From Methanobacteriota archaeon (GTDB lineage Archaea > Thermoplasmatota > Poseidoniia > Poseidoniales > Thalassarchaeaceae): a stretch of DNA of 64,000 nt. The position numbers and the translations under genes are program-made. This document shows positions 1-9,700 of the stretch, piece after piece. The stretch is from the NCBI GenBank assembly GCA_002716085.1, contig PAYZ01000009.1, positions 91,768 through 155,767 of the forward strand, written 5' to 3'. The notes below the pieces were generated by a model that was not told where the DNA came from, ran no database searches, and saw nothing but the letters and a program-made list of their open reading frames with translations. Every line of letters starts with the position of its first letter. The first letter of the stretch is position 1.

Positions 1-1001
1 TCCTCAAACGCCCTTCCATACCTCTCCCGTTGCCAGTTGTAGTGCTTCTCGACGGCTAGTCGCGCCTTTTTTACACGACTTTGCTCAAGGAGCTTGACAG
101 CGTATAGCTGCGATGGGTGACTAACACCGCCCATGCCGAAGCTCGAGAAATTTGCCAGAGTCTCGATATTCCTCTTGCTGGAAACGATCCACCCCACCCT
201 GATCCCTGGAGACTGGAGCCCCTTGGTACAGGCACAAGCAATGAACACATTGCTGTCGTCCAAATCCTCAACGTACTGTATCCCGCTAACTGAGGGAGTA
301 TGGAACATCTCGTAGGCCTCATCCAGCAAAATCCCGTTACCTGGTTGCTCAGCCATCTGAATAAGCTCCCTCAATTCTTCTCCATAACGAGTCTGTCCTG
401 ATGGATTCTGCGGATTAGAAATCACGGGCATTATGAAGGCCTCCGGATCGAGCCCCGATCTATCGAAATATAGCGAATTATCTGGATGGAAGTTGTTTTC
501 CTTAGTGAATGGAACTACTTCGTAATCGGTATTGCTCTGTTCCAAGATGTCCAGATATGCCGGCCACTCAATGTTTCCTATCCTTACCTTTACATGCTCC
601 TTTAGGAAAGCCATCACGGTGTAGATTCCAGGCCTCCCTCCAGCGAAAATCATCACGTTGTCTGCTGTGATGCTGGATCCGTATTGCGAGTTGTAGTAAT
701 CCACGATAGAATCGCGCAATTCCGGATGCCCCCATGCTTTGGGATAGAAACGATCCTCCGAAGAGACACCAATGCTGTCTGGCAACGGGGGGCCATCGAA
801 CTTCTCAAGCTGAGTAGTTAGTGGGAATCCTTGGGACCAGGGATGAGTTCCCTCTGAGCCCATGAAGCTTCCAAAGGAGTCCCTGAAGGCGTAAAGAGTC
901 TCATAGATTCCCATTGGGGGGCAATTGTCAGACAGGAAAGACTCCACACCGGGCCCCTCGGATTCATTTGTGATCCCATTTCCGTTCCCTTGCTCACCCA
1001 T
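1..1001 (-). CDS. PLP-dependent aminotransferase, class I/II (C-terminus beyond window edge)
   Basis: This is a fold-type I aminotransferase that runs off the left edge. I translated it from the reverse strand, beginning at an ATG at 999-1001; 333 residues are visible without a stop. Recognisable motifs are NPQNPSG (the substrate-side NPxNPTG motif), LLDEAYEMF (the Asp that binds the pyridine nitrogen), and TKGLQSPGIRVGW, whose Lys should carry PLP followed by the phosphate-binding Arg. The family transfers amino groups between amino acids and 2-oxo acids in the cytoplasm. The sequence seen does not fix the substrate. It is divergent to the large surface-protein gene at 1107, with about 105 bases between the starts. 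Confidence 0.85.
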   Translation of the reverse strand, partial: MGEQGNGNGITNESEGPGVESFLSDNCPPMGIYETLYAFRDSFGSFMGSEGTHPWSQGFPLTTQLEKFDGPPLPDSIGVSSEDRFYPKAWGHPELRDSIVDYYNSQYGSSITADNVMIFAGGRPGIYTVMAFLKEHVKVRIGNIEWPAYLDILEQSNTDYEVVPFTKENNFHPDNSLYFDRSGLDPEAFIMPVISNPQNPSGQTRYGEELRELIQMAEQPGNGILLDEAYEMFHTPSVSGIQYVEDLDDSNVFIACACTKGLQSPGIRVGWIVSSKRNIETLANFSSFGMGGVSHPSQLYAVKLLEQSRVKKARLAVEKHYNWQRERYGRAFE

Positions 1002-1077
1002 GCTTCCCCGGGGGGTAGCATACAAATTAGCTTGACCATCGCGACTTCACAGATACATGAGGTCACCGAAAAGAACT

Positions 1078-1084
1078 GTTAATA
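1078..1084 (+). promoter_or_regulatory. TATA-like box for the RCC1/Cys-repeat gene
   Basis: The A/T-rich element TTAATAC lies about 25-30 bases upstream of the ATG at 1107. That spacing would place the transcription start at or next to the start codon, as in a leaderless archaeal mRNA. An 11-base palindrome (CCCTG-T-CAGGG, 1093-1103) sits between this box and the ATG. Assigned by pattern and spacing only. Confidence 0.4.
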
Positions 1085-1106
1085 CGAAAAATCCCTGTCA
1101 GGGGTC

Positions 1107-4100
1107 ATGAGCGATCCACGCACTTCAGAGAGAATAATTCCAGTCGCAATATGTTTGCTAATTCTAGGAATGTCGGCATCTACATTCCAGATGGAAATAG
1201 AATCGGGGGAATTGAGGGAAAGAACGGAAAGGTCAGAAACTCATGAATCAGTAAATTTCCAGGGCTTCACGCCAGGATCAATTTACTCAGATGCGACCAT
1301 ATCCAATGCTAGAGGGACTGTTTGCTATGTCAGGCACGATGGCACCATAGGGTGCTGGGGAGGTAACGATAACGGCCAGCTCGCAACAGGGTACAGTGGT
1401 TGGGGAATGGAAAGTACATACTCGACAGAAGACATAATCGGAGTCGGGGGACTCCAGTTCAGGGAGGTAGCAGTAGGTCACATGAGCGCCTGCGCAATCA
1501 CTGAGGGCGACGAATTATACTGCTGGGGGGGAGGCCAATATGGTCAGCTCGGCCGCCCAGTCTGCGTCGAGAACACCACAGGTGGTGGATATTTTCATTG
1601 CAGGCACGCAATGAACAAGCCCCCCCAGAAAGTCAACTTCACTAACAACGAAACTGTCCTCACCATTTCCGGTACCGGGGGTTCGGGTCACTTCTGTGCA
1701 ATCATGGAAACTGGAGAGGTAATGTGCTGGGGACAGAATTTGTACGGCCAGGTCGATGGTAGCGATTTCTGCTCCAAGATGACTTCCTACGCGATACCCG
1801 CCGTTGGGGATGACTGCAATTGGAATTATGGGAAAACAAGGCCCCAGCTGGTCCCCTTCCCAGATAACAGGAGCGCCATAGCGGTAACCACCGGCGACCA
1901 ATTCTCATGCGCTGTCCTGGATAACAATAGCGTGTACTGCTGGGGATCTACCCTAGCCGGTAGAATGGGCCTGGGGGAAGACCACTTCACGACAGTCACC
2001 ACATCTTCATGGGACGTCTCCATGTCATCAATCGAGGTGGAAAACCCCGACGCCTTCCCAGATTCGGGCTACGCAGTCTTAGGTTGGCGTGAAGGCTACT
2101 GGTCTGGGAAGAGCGGCAACAACCTCACCGGGTTTGAACTGGTTGATACCGAGGGCGTCGGCACCATAGCCGCTGGAACTTACATCGCCAACGCAATCCA
2201 GAGGGAACCGATACACATCCCGATGCCCAACGACGAACCCGCATTGGCAATAGACTCAGGCGGGGCCATTACAACAGCGATCGTTGGCGACGGGAAAGCC
2301 GTATTCTGGGGGCATGACGGCGACAACTCAACGCCTGTTATTCAAACTGCAATCCCTCAGGGTAGGACCGTGATCTCATTCTCGCAGAGCGAGAGCCACG
2401 GATGCGGGATCCTGGATAACTTCGAGGCATGGTGCGGGGGCCAAAACGGATGGGGCCAACTTGGCCTGGGCTCAACCGGAGGAAATACCCCCTTCTCTAT
2501 GGTCACTGGAGGCCAAGAGTTCGTGGGGATAGCTACCGGCTCATATTACTTCAACGAAAACTCAAGGTGGAACTCTACTTACCAGGGAGCGCAGACCGCA
2601 TCCTCTTGCGCCATCAACGTGACTGGTTACGTTTTCTGCTGGGGGACAGACGAGCTTGGAACACTAGGAGATGGGCCGCCATGCTGCTCTAGAAACGCAC
2701 CCAACTTGATCTACAGCCCCGGTAGGGACGGAAGGGCAGACGTTTCAGACAGGGACCCGGACGGAGACGGCGTAATCTCCATCCTAGACGACTTGCCTTA
2801 TGGGTGCCCATCAGGAGTGTACCTGGTCAACGGTGCTTGCACCGGAGTCACAACTGCTGGATTCTACTCCTTGGAGTACTCTACCATCCAACACCCCTGT
2901 CCCGCAGGAACTTTCCAACCCTCGCCCGGTCAGGATAACTGCCTGACCTCATCTGCGGGCCACTACAGCCCAGAGGGATCTGCGAGCGAGATCATTTGCC
3001 CAACAGGGCACTACCAGCCCGATGAGGGGCAAGGAGCTTGCCTCGAGGCAGACTCGGGCAACTACGTCTCCATCGAGGGCGAGACTCGCCAGTACGAGTG
3101 CACCCCGGGCAATTACCAGCCGTGGTCGGGTCAGGACGGGTGCCTCGAGGCCCAACCAGGCAACTTCGTATCGGGGTTCGGCTCCGACCGGCAGACTTCC
3201 TGCGCTGAGGGGTCCTACCAGGAATCCAGCGGCATGGATTCCTGCACCCAAGCAGATCCCGGCTTCTACGTGTCTTCCGAGGGATCAACTTCTCAAGAGC
3301 CATGCCAGCCGGGATCATTCTCCAGCTCCCAGGGCCAGGATACCTGCACAGAAGCTTCACCAGGATTCTTTGTCTTGGAGGCCGAGAGCACGGCCCAATC
3401 AGCATGCCAACCCGGAGATTACCAACCCGACTCTGGACAGGTGCAATGCCTGACGGCAGATCCAGGGAACTTCACTTCGAGCGAGTCTGCTACTGAGCAG
3501 ACCCCCTGCCCCAGCGGGTATTACCAACCAGATCCTGGACAGACTTCCTGCATTGAGTCCGAGGCAGGGTACTTCTCTCAAGAGGGAGCAAGCTCTCAGA
3601 CCCAATGCCCATCTGGAACCTACTCGTCCTCATCAGGCGAATCGGAGTGTACTGCAGCCGACCCAGGTTACTACGTTGAACTGGATGGGGCGACCGGTCA
3701 GACTGCCTGCCCTCCCGGCCAGTTCCAGGGGTCATCTGGCTCAGGTTCTTGCGAGGAGGCACCTCCAGGTCAGATAGTCAGCCCGGATGGGACCTCCACA
3801 TTGGAGTGCAGCCCCGGCACATACAAGCCCGAGAACCAGTCCACTTGCCTAGAGGCATCCCCGGGGCACTTCGTTAACGAGTCGGGGGCATCCTCTCAGA
3901 CGCCTTGTGCACCAGGTTCTTACCGATCCACTTCAGGAAAGACGGACTGCGTCTTGGCCAGCCCTGGAAACTATGTCCCAGAGGAGGGATCCTCAGGCCA
4001 GACCCAGTGCCCCAAGGGAGAATTCCAGTCTTTCGGAGGCGAGTCATCGTGCAACCAGGCAATGCCCGGGCATTACGTTCCAGAGGAGGGAGCCAGATCC

Positions 4101-4532
4101 CAGACCAGCTGCAAGGTAGGTAACTACCAGCCCGAATCAGGGCAGGAGGATTGCATGCCAGCTGACCCTGGGAACTTCGTGTCTCAGAGCGGGGCAACCT
4201 CCCAGTTTGCATGCCAGCCGGGAACATTCCAAGGTGACTCCGGATCATCATCCTGCGATCCAGCCCAACCAGGGAATTTCGTTCCCAACGCTGGAGCTAC
4301 CGAGCAGAGCAAGTGCCCTGGAGGGCAAGAGCAGGAGCTTAGCGGACAGGCTTCCTGCGTTGACGTGGAGAGGCCACTATGGCTGTCACTACTAATCTTC
4401 GGAGTCCCATCCATTATTCTGGGCACTATGGCTATCCTATACATCTCGAACAGGAAGAAGGGCGGCGGCGGTGGCCGAGGAAAGGCCTACATGTACTCCG
4501 AGGATCTAACGGTAGGACAGCTCAAGAAATAG
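1107..4532 (+). CDS. Giant secreted surface protein: RCC1-type repeats plus about 15 Cys-rich repeats and a C-terminal membrane anchor
   Basis: The 1141-residue protein starts with a signal-like hydrophobic segment (residues about 8-26). Residues about 50-560 hold RCC1-type blades that repeat the pattern C-A/Y-x-x-x-G-x-x-x-CWG-x-x-x-x-GQLG, with a Cys at both ends of many blades. A short Asp-rich DRDPDGDG segment follows. Residues about 598-1086 hold about 15 tandem repeats of about 34 residues with consensus CxPGxYQPxSGQxxCxxAxPGxYV, resembling the GCC2/GCC3 or ephrin-receptor-like Cys-rich modules. One transmembrane helix (about 1092-1115), a Gly/Lys stretch and a short tail (ending VGQLKK) close the protein. 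It is probably an anchored extracellular binding or adhesion protein; the ligand is unknown. Disulfides are likely given the paired Cys. Confidence 0.85.
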   Translation: MSDPRTSERIIPVAICLLILGMSASTFQMEIESGELRERTERSETHESVNFQGFTPGSIYSDATISNARGTVCYVRHDGTIGCWGGNDNGQLATGYSGWGMESTYSTEDIIGVGGLQFREVAVGHMSACAITEGDELYCWGGGQYGQLGRPVCVENTTGGGYFHCRHAMNKPPQKVNFTNNETVLTISGTGGSGHFCAIMETGEVMCWGQNLYGQVDGSDFCSKMTSYAIPAVGDDCNWNYGKTRPQLVPFPDNRSAIAVTTGDQFSCAVLDNNSVYCWGSTLAGRMGLGEDHFTTVTTSSWDVSMSSIEVENPDAFPDSGYAVLGWREGYWSGKSGNNLTGFELVDTEGVGTIAAGTYIANAIQREPIHIPMPNDEPALAIDSGGAITTAIVGDGKAVFWGHDGDNSTPVIQTAIPQGRTVISFSQSESHGCGILDNFEAWCGGQNGWGQLGLGSTGGNTPFSMVTGGQEFVGIATGSYYFNENSRWNSTYQGAQTASSCAINVTGYVFCWGTDELGTLGDGPPCCSRNAPNLIYSPGRDGRADVSDRDPDGDGVISILDDLPYGCPSGVYLVNGACTGVTTAGFYSLEYSTIQHPCPAGTFQPSPGQDNCLTSSAGHYSPEGSASEIICPTGHYQPDEGQGACLEADSGNYVSIEGETRQYECTPGNYQPWSGQDGCLEAQPGNFVSGFGSDRQTSCAEGSYQESSGMDSCTQADPGFYVSSEGSTSQEPCQPGSFSSSQGQDTCTEASPGFFVLEAESTAQSACQPGDYQPDSGQVQCLTADPGNFTSSESATEQTPCPSGYYQPDPGQTSCIESEAGYFSQEGASSQTQCPSGTYSSSSGESECTAADPGYYVELDGATGQTACPPGQFQGSSGSGSCEEAPPGQIVSPDGTSTLECSPGTYKPENQSTCLEASPGHFVNESGASSQTPCAPGSYRSTSGKTDCVLASPGNYVPEEGSSGQTQCPKGEFQSFGGESSCNQAMPGHYVPEEGARSQTSCKVGNYQPESGQEDCMPADPGNFVSQSGATSQFACQPGTFQGDSGSSSCDPAQPGNFVPNAGATEQSKCPGGQEQELSGQASCVDVERPLWLSLLIFGVPSIILGTMAILYISNRKKGGGGGRGKAYMYSEDLTVGQLKK
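2898..4365 (+). repeat. Tandem coding repeats of about 102 bases (about 15 copies)
   Basis: Degenerate in-frame tandem repeats encode the Cys-rich modules of the surface protein. Each unit is about 34 codons and begins with Cys-x-x-Gly. The copies differ in most third positions and many residues, so this is an old expansion and not a recent duplication. Units near residues 900-930 are one or two codons shorter. This is not a CRISPR array, because units are adjacent with no spacers and the reading frame stays open throughout. Confidence 0.85.
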
Positions 4533-4553
4533 GATAGATCTCCATAGGACCTG

Positions 4554-4559
4554 TTATTT
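4554..4559 (+). promoter_or_regulatory. TATA-like box for threonine aldolase
   Basis: TTATTT lies 24-29 bases upstream of the ATG at 4583, consistent with leaderless transcription. It was identified by its position relative to the start and its similarity to boxes before other genes in this window. Confidence 0.35.
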
Positions 4560-4582
4560 GAGCAAATCCCCCCCGGATTTCC

Positions 4583-5629
4583 ATGAGAGACTATCCCGGC
4601 GACAGGGTGGACCTCCGCAGCGACACCGTCACCCAGCCAACTCCTGGGATGAGAGAGGCCATGGCAAACGCCATCCTAGGAGACGACGTCCTGGGAGACG
4701 ACTCCACAGTGGCCGAGTTGCAAAAAAGGCTGGCAGCTATGTTGGGTAAGGAAGCAGCACTTTTCGTCCCCTCAGGGACCATGTCCAACACCGTCGCCAT
4801 AAATTCCCAGACCAGACACGGGGACGAGATCGTCGCTCATCGAAAGAGCCACATCTACCTCTACGAAGCAGGCGCATACGCAGCTCTAGCCGGCTGCTCC
4901 ATCGCCTTAGTGGACGGCGACTGGGGGCAGATGACACCAGAGGGAGTTCAAAACGCAATCAGGAAGTCTGCAGGAAGCGACTCCCATTATCCCGATTGCA
5001 AGCTGGTATGCGTAGAGAACACCTCAAATGTCGGAGGGGGCTCAATCTACGACCAGGAGACTCTAGACGCAATATGCGAGATTGCCCACATTAACGACTG
5101 CCGTGTCCACTTGGATGGAGCCCGAATGTTCAACGCAGTAGTTGGAAGTAACACCGATCCAGATAGGATGGTTCGGGACTTCGATACGATTTCGGTTTGT
5201 CTGTCCAAGGGCCTGGGTGCCCCGGTAGGTTCTGTTCTAGTCGGAGACACGCATATTATCCAAGAGGCCCATAGGTCCCGGAAGAGGTTGGGAGGAGGGA
5301 TGAGGCAGTCGGGAATGCTTGCAGCCGCAGGCATTTATGCCTTGGACAACAACATAGAGAGGCTTTCGGAGGACCACTCCAGAGCTAGGGTTCTCGCAGA
5401 GGCCATCGAAAAAATGCCCAATTTCTCAGTCGATCTAGATGCAGTTCAGTCCAACATGGTGTATGTCAACTGCCTGGAGTCGGACTCTAAGCAGATTATG
5501 GGAAGGCTTTCCCAAAGGGGCGTCGACGTGCTCGATGAATCGGAATCAATCGTCAGGGCTGTGGTGCATTTGCACATTACAGACGAGGACATAGAAAGGG
5601 CGATAGGGGCCTTCGACGAGTCACAATAA
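4583..5629 (+). CDS. ltaE: Low-specificity L-threonine aldolase
   Basis: A PLP enzyme of 348 residues that cleaves L-threonine or L-allo-threonine to glycine and acetaldehyde. Family hallmarks are the N-terminal DLRSDTVTQPTPGMREAM, the GDDVLGDDSTV stretch, FVPSGTMSN, HLDGARMFNA, and the PLP-lysine motif SKGLGAPVGS. The length matches the family (about 340). The start at 4583 puts DLRSDT close to the N-terminus as usual. It stands alone between two exported-protein genes, with its own promoter-like box. It could supply glycine and feed amino-acid catabolism. Substrate stereospecificity cannot be read from sequence. Confidence 0.93.
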   Translation: MRDYPGDRVDLRSDTVTQPTPGMREAMANAILGDDVLGDDSTVAELQKRLAAMLGKEAALFVPSGTMSNTVAINSQTRHGDEIVAHRKSHIYLYEAGAYAALAGCSIALVDGDWGQMTPEGVQNAIRKSAGSDSHYPDCKLVCVENTSNVGGGSIYDQETLDAICEIAHINDCRVHLDGARMFNAVVGSNTDPDRMVRDFDTISVCLSKGLGAPVGSVLVGDTHIIQEAHRSRKRLGGGMRQSGMLAAAGIYALDNNIERLSEDHSRARVLAEAIEKMPNFSVDLDAVQSNMVYVNCLESDSKQIMGRLSQRGVDVLDESESIVRAVVHLHITDEDIERAIGAFDESQ

Positions 5630-5640
5630 CCCGTAAGCGT

Positions 5641-5647
5641 TCAATAA
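5641..5647 (+). promoter_or_regulatory. TATA-like box for the thioredoxin-like gene
   Basis: TCAATAA is centred about 25 bases upstream of the ATG at 5669, again the spacing expected for a leaderless transcript. Confidence 0.3.
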
Positions 5648-5668
5648 CCCGCCCTCTTCGAGACAGCT

Positions 5669-6616
5669 ATGAGGAAGTTAGTGGCCCTGATCTTAGTCTC
5701 CATCATCATCATTCCAATCCAGGCTTCGGCGTCGAGCGAGGGCCTCTGGGATGATGCTAGGATTCTGGGCGGTGGAGGGCAATTAGCAGGAACAATAGGG
5801 ACACTCCCCATTGATCTGACAAACAATACCACCGAAACATCAGCTTCTTTTGGCATATCCGATTTGCCTAGCATAGTAGAGGTATACACGGCCACTTGGT
5901 GCACTAACTGCATCACCACTGAACAGGCTTTGGATGAGGCTCTCGGGGATCAGAAAGTGACAAGGATACACTACCACAGACACCTCTTCGAACCCACCGA
6001 TCCCTTCGGTAGCAATTCCACAGAATCCCGATGGATCGATTCCTACGGCATGGGCTCTATCGAGTCCAGCAAGACGGATTTCTTAGACGGACAGGAGAGA
6101 GTAGCACCATCCAAGGTTTTCGACGGGGAGAGAATGTACACTGGGATCAGCACCAAATCAAACAGCCTTGTTACCGATTATTCTACTGCATTGGTACTCG
6201 GCTCTAGCCACCCATTCTACGATAACGGATCATTGGCCCTCTCGGCAGAAAGGCAGGGGGACTCGAGAGAGTTCTCGTTTTCTTGGGACAATGTTTTCTC
6301 CTCTAGTACCGAAAACTGGGAGGCTAACGGCTGGCTTATGTTCGTTGAGAAAACAGCTAAATTTCCCGAAGGAAGCAACAGGAAGGAGAACTACAGCCAC
6401 GTTCTCCATGAGGCAGTAAACATAGGGCCCAGCCAAAATGGCTCCATACTTATGGAACCGCCCAGAACTTGGGACGGAGATGATTTGACAGTTGTCTTGG
6501 TAATCGACTGGCAAACTTTCGGCATTGAGAATTCTCTGCCAGCTCCTGCAGTTTCCACTCTCTTGTGCATGCTTGCTGCGTTTGCCCCGAGAAGGCAACA
6601 ACAACAACAAGACTAG
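5669..6616 (+). CDS. Exported thioredoxin-fold protein with a possible C-terminal sorting tail
   Basis: A 315-residue protein. Residues 1-22 form a signal peptide (hydrophobic LVALILVSIIIIPIQA, then small residues). Residues about 68-95 read SIVEVYTATWCTNCITTEQAL, a thioredoxin-like beta strand followed by a CTNC (CxxC) redox motif, so an extracytoplasmic thiol-disulfide role is likely. The middle part has no motif I recognise. The C-terminus (residues about 290-315) has a Pro-containing motif, a short hydrophobic stretch and an Arg pair (LPAPAVSTLLCMLAAFAPRR), then a glutamine run. This resembles PEP-CTERM/archaeosortase-type sorting signals. The final Gln codons are a short CAA repeat. Confidence 0.75.
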   Translation: MRKLVALILVSIIIIPIQASASSEGLWDDARILGGGGQLAGTIGTLPIDLTNNTTETSASFGISDLPSIVEVYTATWCTNCITTEQALDEALGDQKVTRIHYHRHLFEPTDPFGSNSTESRWIDSYGMGSIESSKTDFLDGQERVAPSKVFDGERMYTGISTKSNSLVTDYSTALVLGSSHPFYDNGSLALSAERQGDSREFSFSWDNVFSSSTENWEANGWLMFVEKTAKFPEGSNRKENYSHVLHEAVNIGPSQNGSILMEPPRTWDGDDLTVVLVIDWQTFGIENSLPAPAVSTLLCMLAAFAPRRQQQQQD

Positions 6617-6732
6617 CACTGGGTAACGGCAGTGGGTTCAATAACCATCGTCGAGCATGGCCAACGCTCGGAGATGACCCATTGCCGCCAGCCGAACACT
6701 GTGTAACGAGTGAGGAGGTACCCATTGGGGGG

Positions 6733-9700
6733 ATGCCAGGATGGCTGAAGGAACAAATCCGACTCCAATCCCTTGGAATTCCCAGCGACGATCCTAGCTT
6801 TCTTGGGCGAATTCTCATAATCTATCCAACCGAGAACTCTCGTAGACAGGCACTGTCATCTATCGACCTCCATGGAGGCGTGGACCGCACTCTCCATCAC
6901 ACCATGGAGTCATTGCTATCTTCTTTGATTGCGGATCTAAGACTCCCTCGAGTGATTCAAAATGAAGGGCCTCTGACTTCCATACTTCACAGTGAGTGCA
7001 AGAAGGAAGCAGCCAGACTCGGGTTCCCCTTAATCAACCCCCTTCCAGAAATGAAATGGGGAAAGGGGAAGACCGAGGCCCTTGTCACACTCCACCGCCA
7101 TCTTTCAAGAGATTTGGTAGCAAATACATGGGATGGCCCCGGGATTACAACCTTCAGAAGAATAATTCACAGGATGGAGAAGAAGCTTCGATTCACTCAT
7201 CCAGACATGGTATGTGAACGAATTATCGATTCCCTAGAGGGTGGAAGAGTTCCATTCACGATCTCCGACATAGATGGAATAATCATGCTCGACCAATCAC
7301 CAGTAATGTGCAGATCCTTTTCTGAGACCCTTCTATCCCTATCTAAGCTGCGTCCAATACACCAGTTGACGTATCCTGGAAATTTCCGCCTGGGGCATCA
7401 CGGCTTCATGCTCGTCGACGAGCACCCAATAAAAGATCCGAAAGACCTTCCCAAATGGGTGCCTCCTGGAAGGATACCACAAGAAGAATCTTCAGTCCAA
7501 GTAAACCGAATTCTGCTTAGGAGAGAGCAACACTCCTTTCAAAAGGCAGTAAGTATTGTTGCTAACAGACTCGATAGAGGTGATGCCGAGGTAATTATCG
7601 TAGACCCAGCTCTGGAGAAAAACAGACACAGGTGGGAACAACTTCTTGGGGAGATTGGGATCAGTCTCGAAAGGAGAAAAAAACCACCATCTTCCCACCC
7701 GATTGGTCATTGGATCCTATGTCTAGCAAGATTGGGCCATGGAGCCGAAGCATTCTCTCTTGACAACCTGAGAGCCCTATCTCTACAGTCTTCAATTGTG
7801 CCCTTTGAGGAACCTAAACAGCACCCATCAGGAAAAGAATTCTCCCCAATTGCCGACTCAGAACTTCTAACCAGACTAGCTAGGAACGAGCATGTTCTGG
7901 GAGGCCCAGGAGCACTCTTCAAGTGGATAGAGACCCTCTCTCGAGCTCCCAGAGATGAGAAAGATGGAGTAAAAAAGGAATCGACACAATGGTGGATTCT
8001 ATGCCTAGCCAAGTCACTATGGCCGTTGCTCCGAGAATCGGACAGACAACAAATTAGCAAACTTGGAAATCCAATAGGGTGCCATTCAGGCCAACCACTG
8101 CCCCTCCCGATGGCCGCAACGGAAGGTGATGTCTGGCTAATCCATACGCTGTCTCTAATTGACATGGAATCCCAGATGAAACGATTCTCCGGCCGGGGAC
8201 TTTCTCCTGCCTCCGCAGTAAAAGCCCTGATCGATGAACGACTAATTCTCAGGAAGATGCAGCGAATATCTGGCCAGGTAATTCCAACCCTCGGATCCGA
8301 GTGGGTGGATGAGCTCACCTCACTAGCCCAGAAGACGAGGGCTATGACCGGTGGACCAAACTTCTCTGGAAGCGTTTCGGTAATGAGGCCCGAGGAGGCC
8401 TTGGGGTGCACTGCTGACTTGTTCGTGATGGCTAACTTGTCCAGCTCATCCTGGGATCTCAGAGTCCCAAAGGCTCCTTTCTTGGGTGAGGATGAACGCC
8501 ATTCGTTGGGAATTCTCAGACCCGACGGGCCGATTAGAGAAGCTAGACACTGCTTTCAGCACATTCTTAGCTCATCCCCAGAGGTGTTTGTTCTAGACCC
8601 AAGTCTGGACGAAACAGCCCCACCAGCAGCACCAATTAGGGAATGGGCCCAGGAGTTTGAATTAACTGAGAGCAAAGGACACAACGAACAAAACTCCATG
8701 CACCCATCTCCTCGCCATTCAAGGCAGATAGATGGATCCCTAATCAGAAAGGGGAGGCCACCAATTCACCCCCCACTAAATCCCAGTTCTGTATCCATAC
8801 CCTTGGATAAAGTTGTACAGAGGGATCGAGAGAGGAGGCAACCCTCAATTGCCGGAACCGATGGATACTTGGGAGAGAAAAACTATCCACACCTGCTCTC
8901 CTTGGACAAACTCAAATTCCATGCAAAGACTCCAGAAGGAGTAGAATCGCCCAGAACAAACAACAGATGGCCAGTGGTCGGTGGAACTTACAATGGAAAG
9001 ACGACCCCTTCAATAGATCCAAGACCTCTGTCCCCACTAGCTACTGGCGCTCAAGTTAGCGACTCTCGGCATGGCCACTCTGGGGAATCGCCACAGAAAA
9101 TTCCCGTGTGGTCACCCACTAGGCTTCAGTCATGGTTACAGTGTCCAAGGAAGGGTTGGCTATCCAAGGAACTAGGGGCAGACAGACAAGAATTGCAGGA
9201 TGAGAATATCGACAGCAGGACATTTGGAGAACTGCTTCACAACGTTCATCACGATATTATCGCCCAGGTTCTGGGTTTTGAGACCAGTGAGGAACGTTTT
9301 CTTGATGGTGGTTCGGGGCAAATCAGCGTTCAAAGGTCTGGCCTAGACAAGTATGAAGTTATGCAAATAGCCCTCGAGTCATTGGACTCAAGAGCTCCTT
9401 GGTTGGAGAGAACAGATGCGGTTTCCATCCAACGACTTAGGTCACTGACTGGAATGACCAAGGAGGAATGGAGTAGCTGGCTAGCAGACCCAAAACCCAC
9501 TCCCCCAAAAGGCAGAATCGGGGGGATAGTCACTGCGGAGCTAGAAGTGGGCGATTCTGCACCTCTGTCAATAGAGTGGAGGATTGGAATAGAAGACTCT
9601 GAAGGCATGCTAATTGGACTCGATCCCGAGATTACCGGGAAAGAGGGATATGAACCAATCAAGATTCGGGGGTCAATAGATAGGGTCGACATTCTGCCTA

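Noticed and set aside
2898-4365. Tandem repeats considered as a CRISPR array
   Set aside because: Units adjoin without spacers, differ in sequence and encode an open Cys-rich repeat domain.
7707-8411. Minus-strand open frame of 234 residues within the AddB-like gene
   Set aside because: Antisense to a long, motif-bearing gene, and the translation has no recognisable domain.
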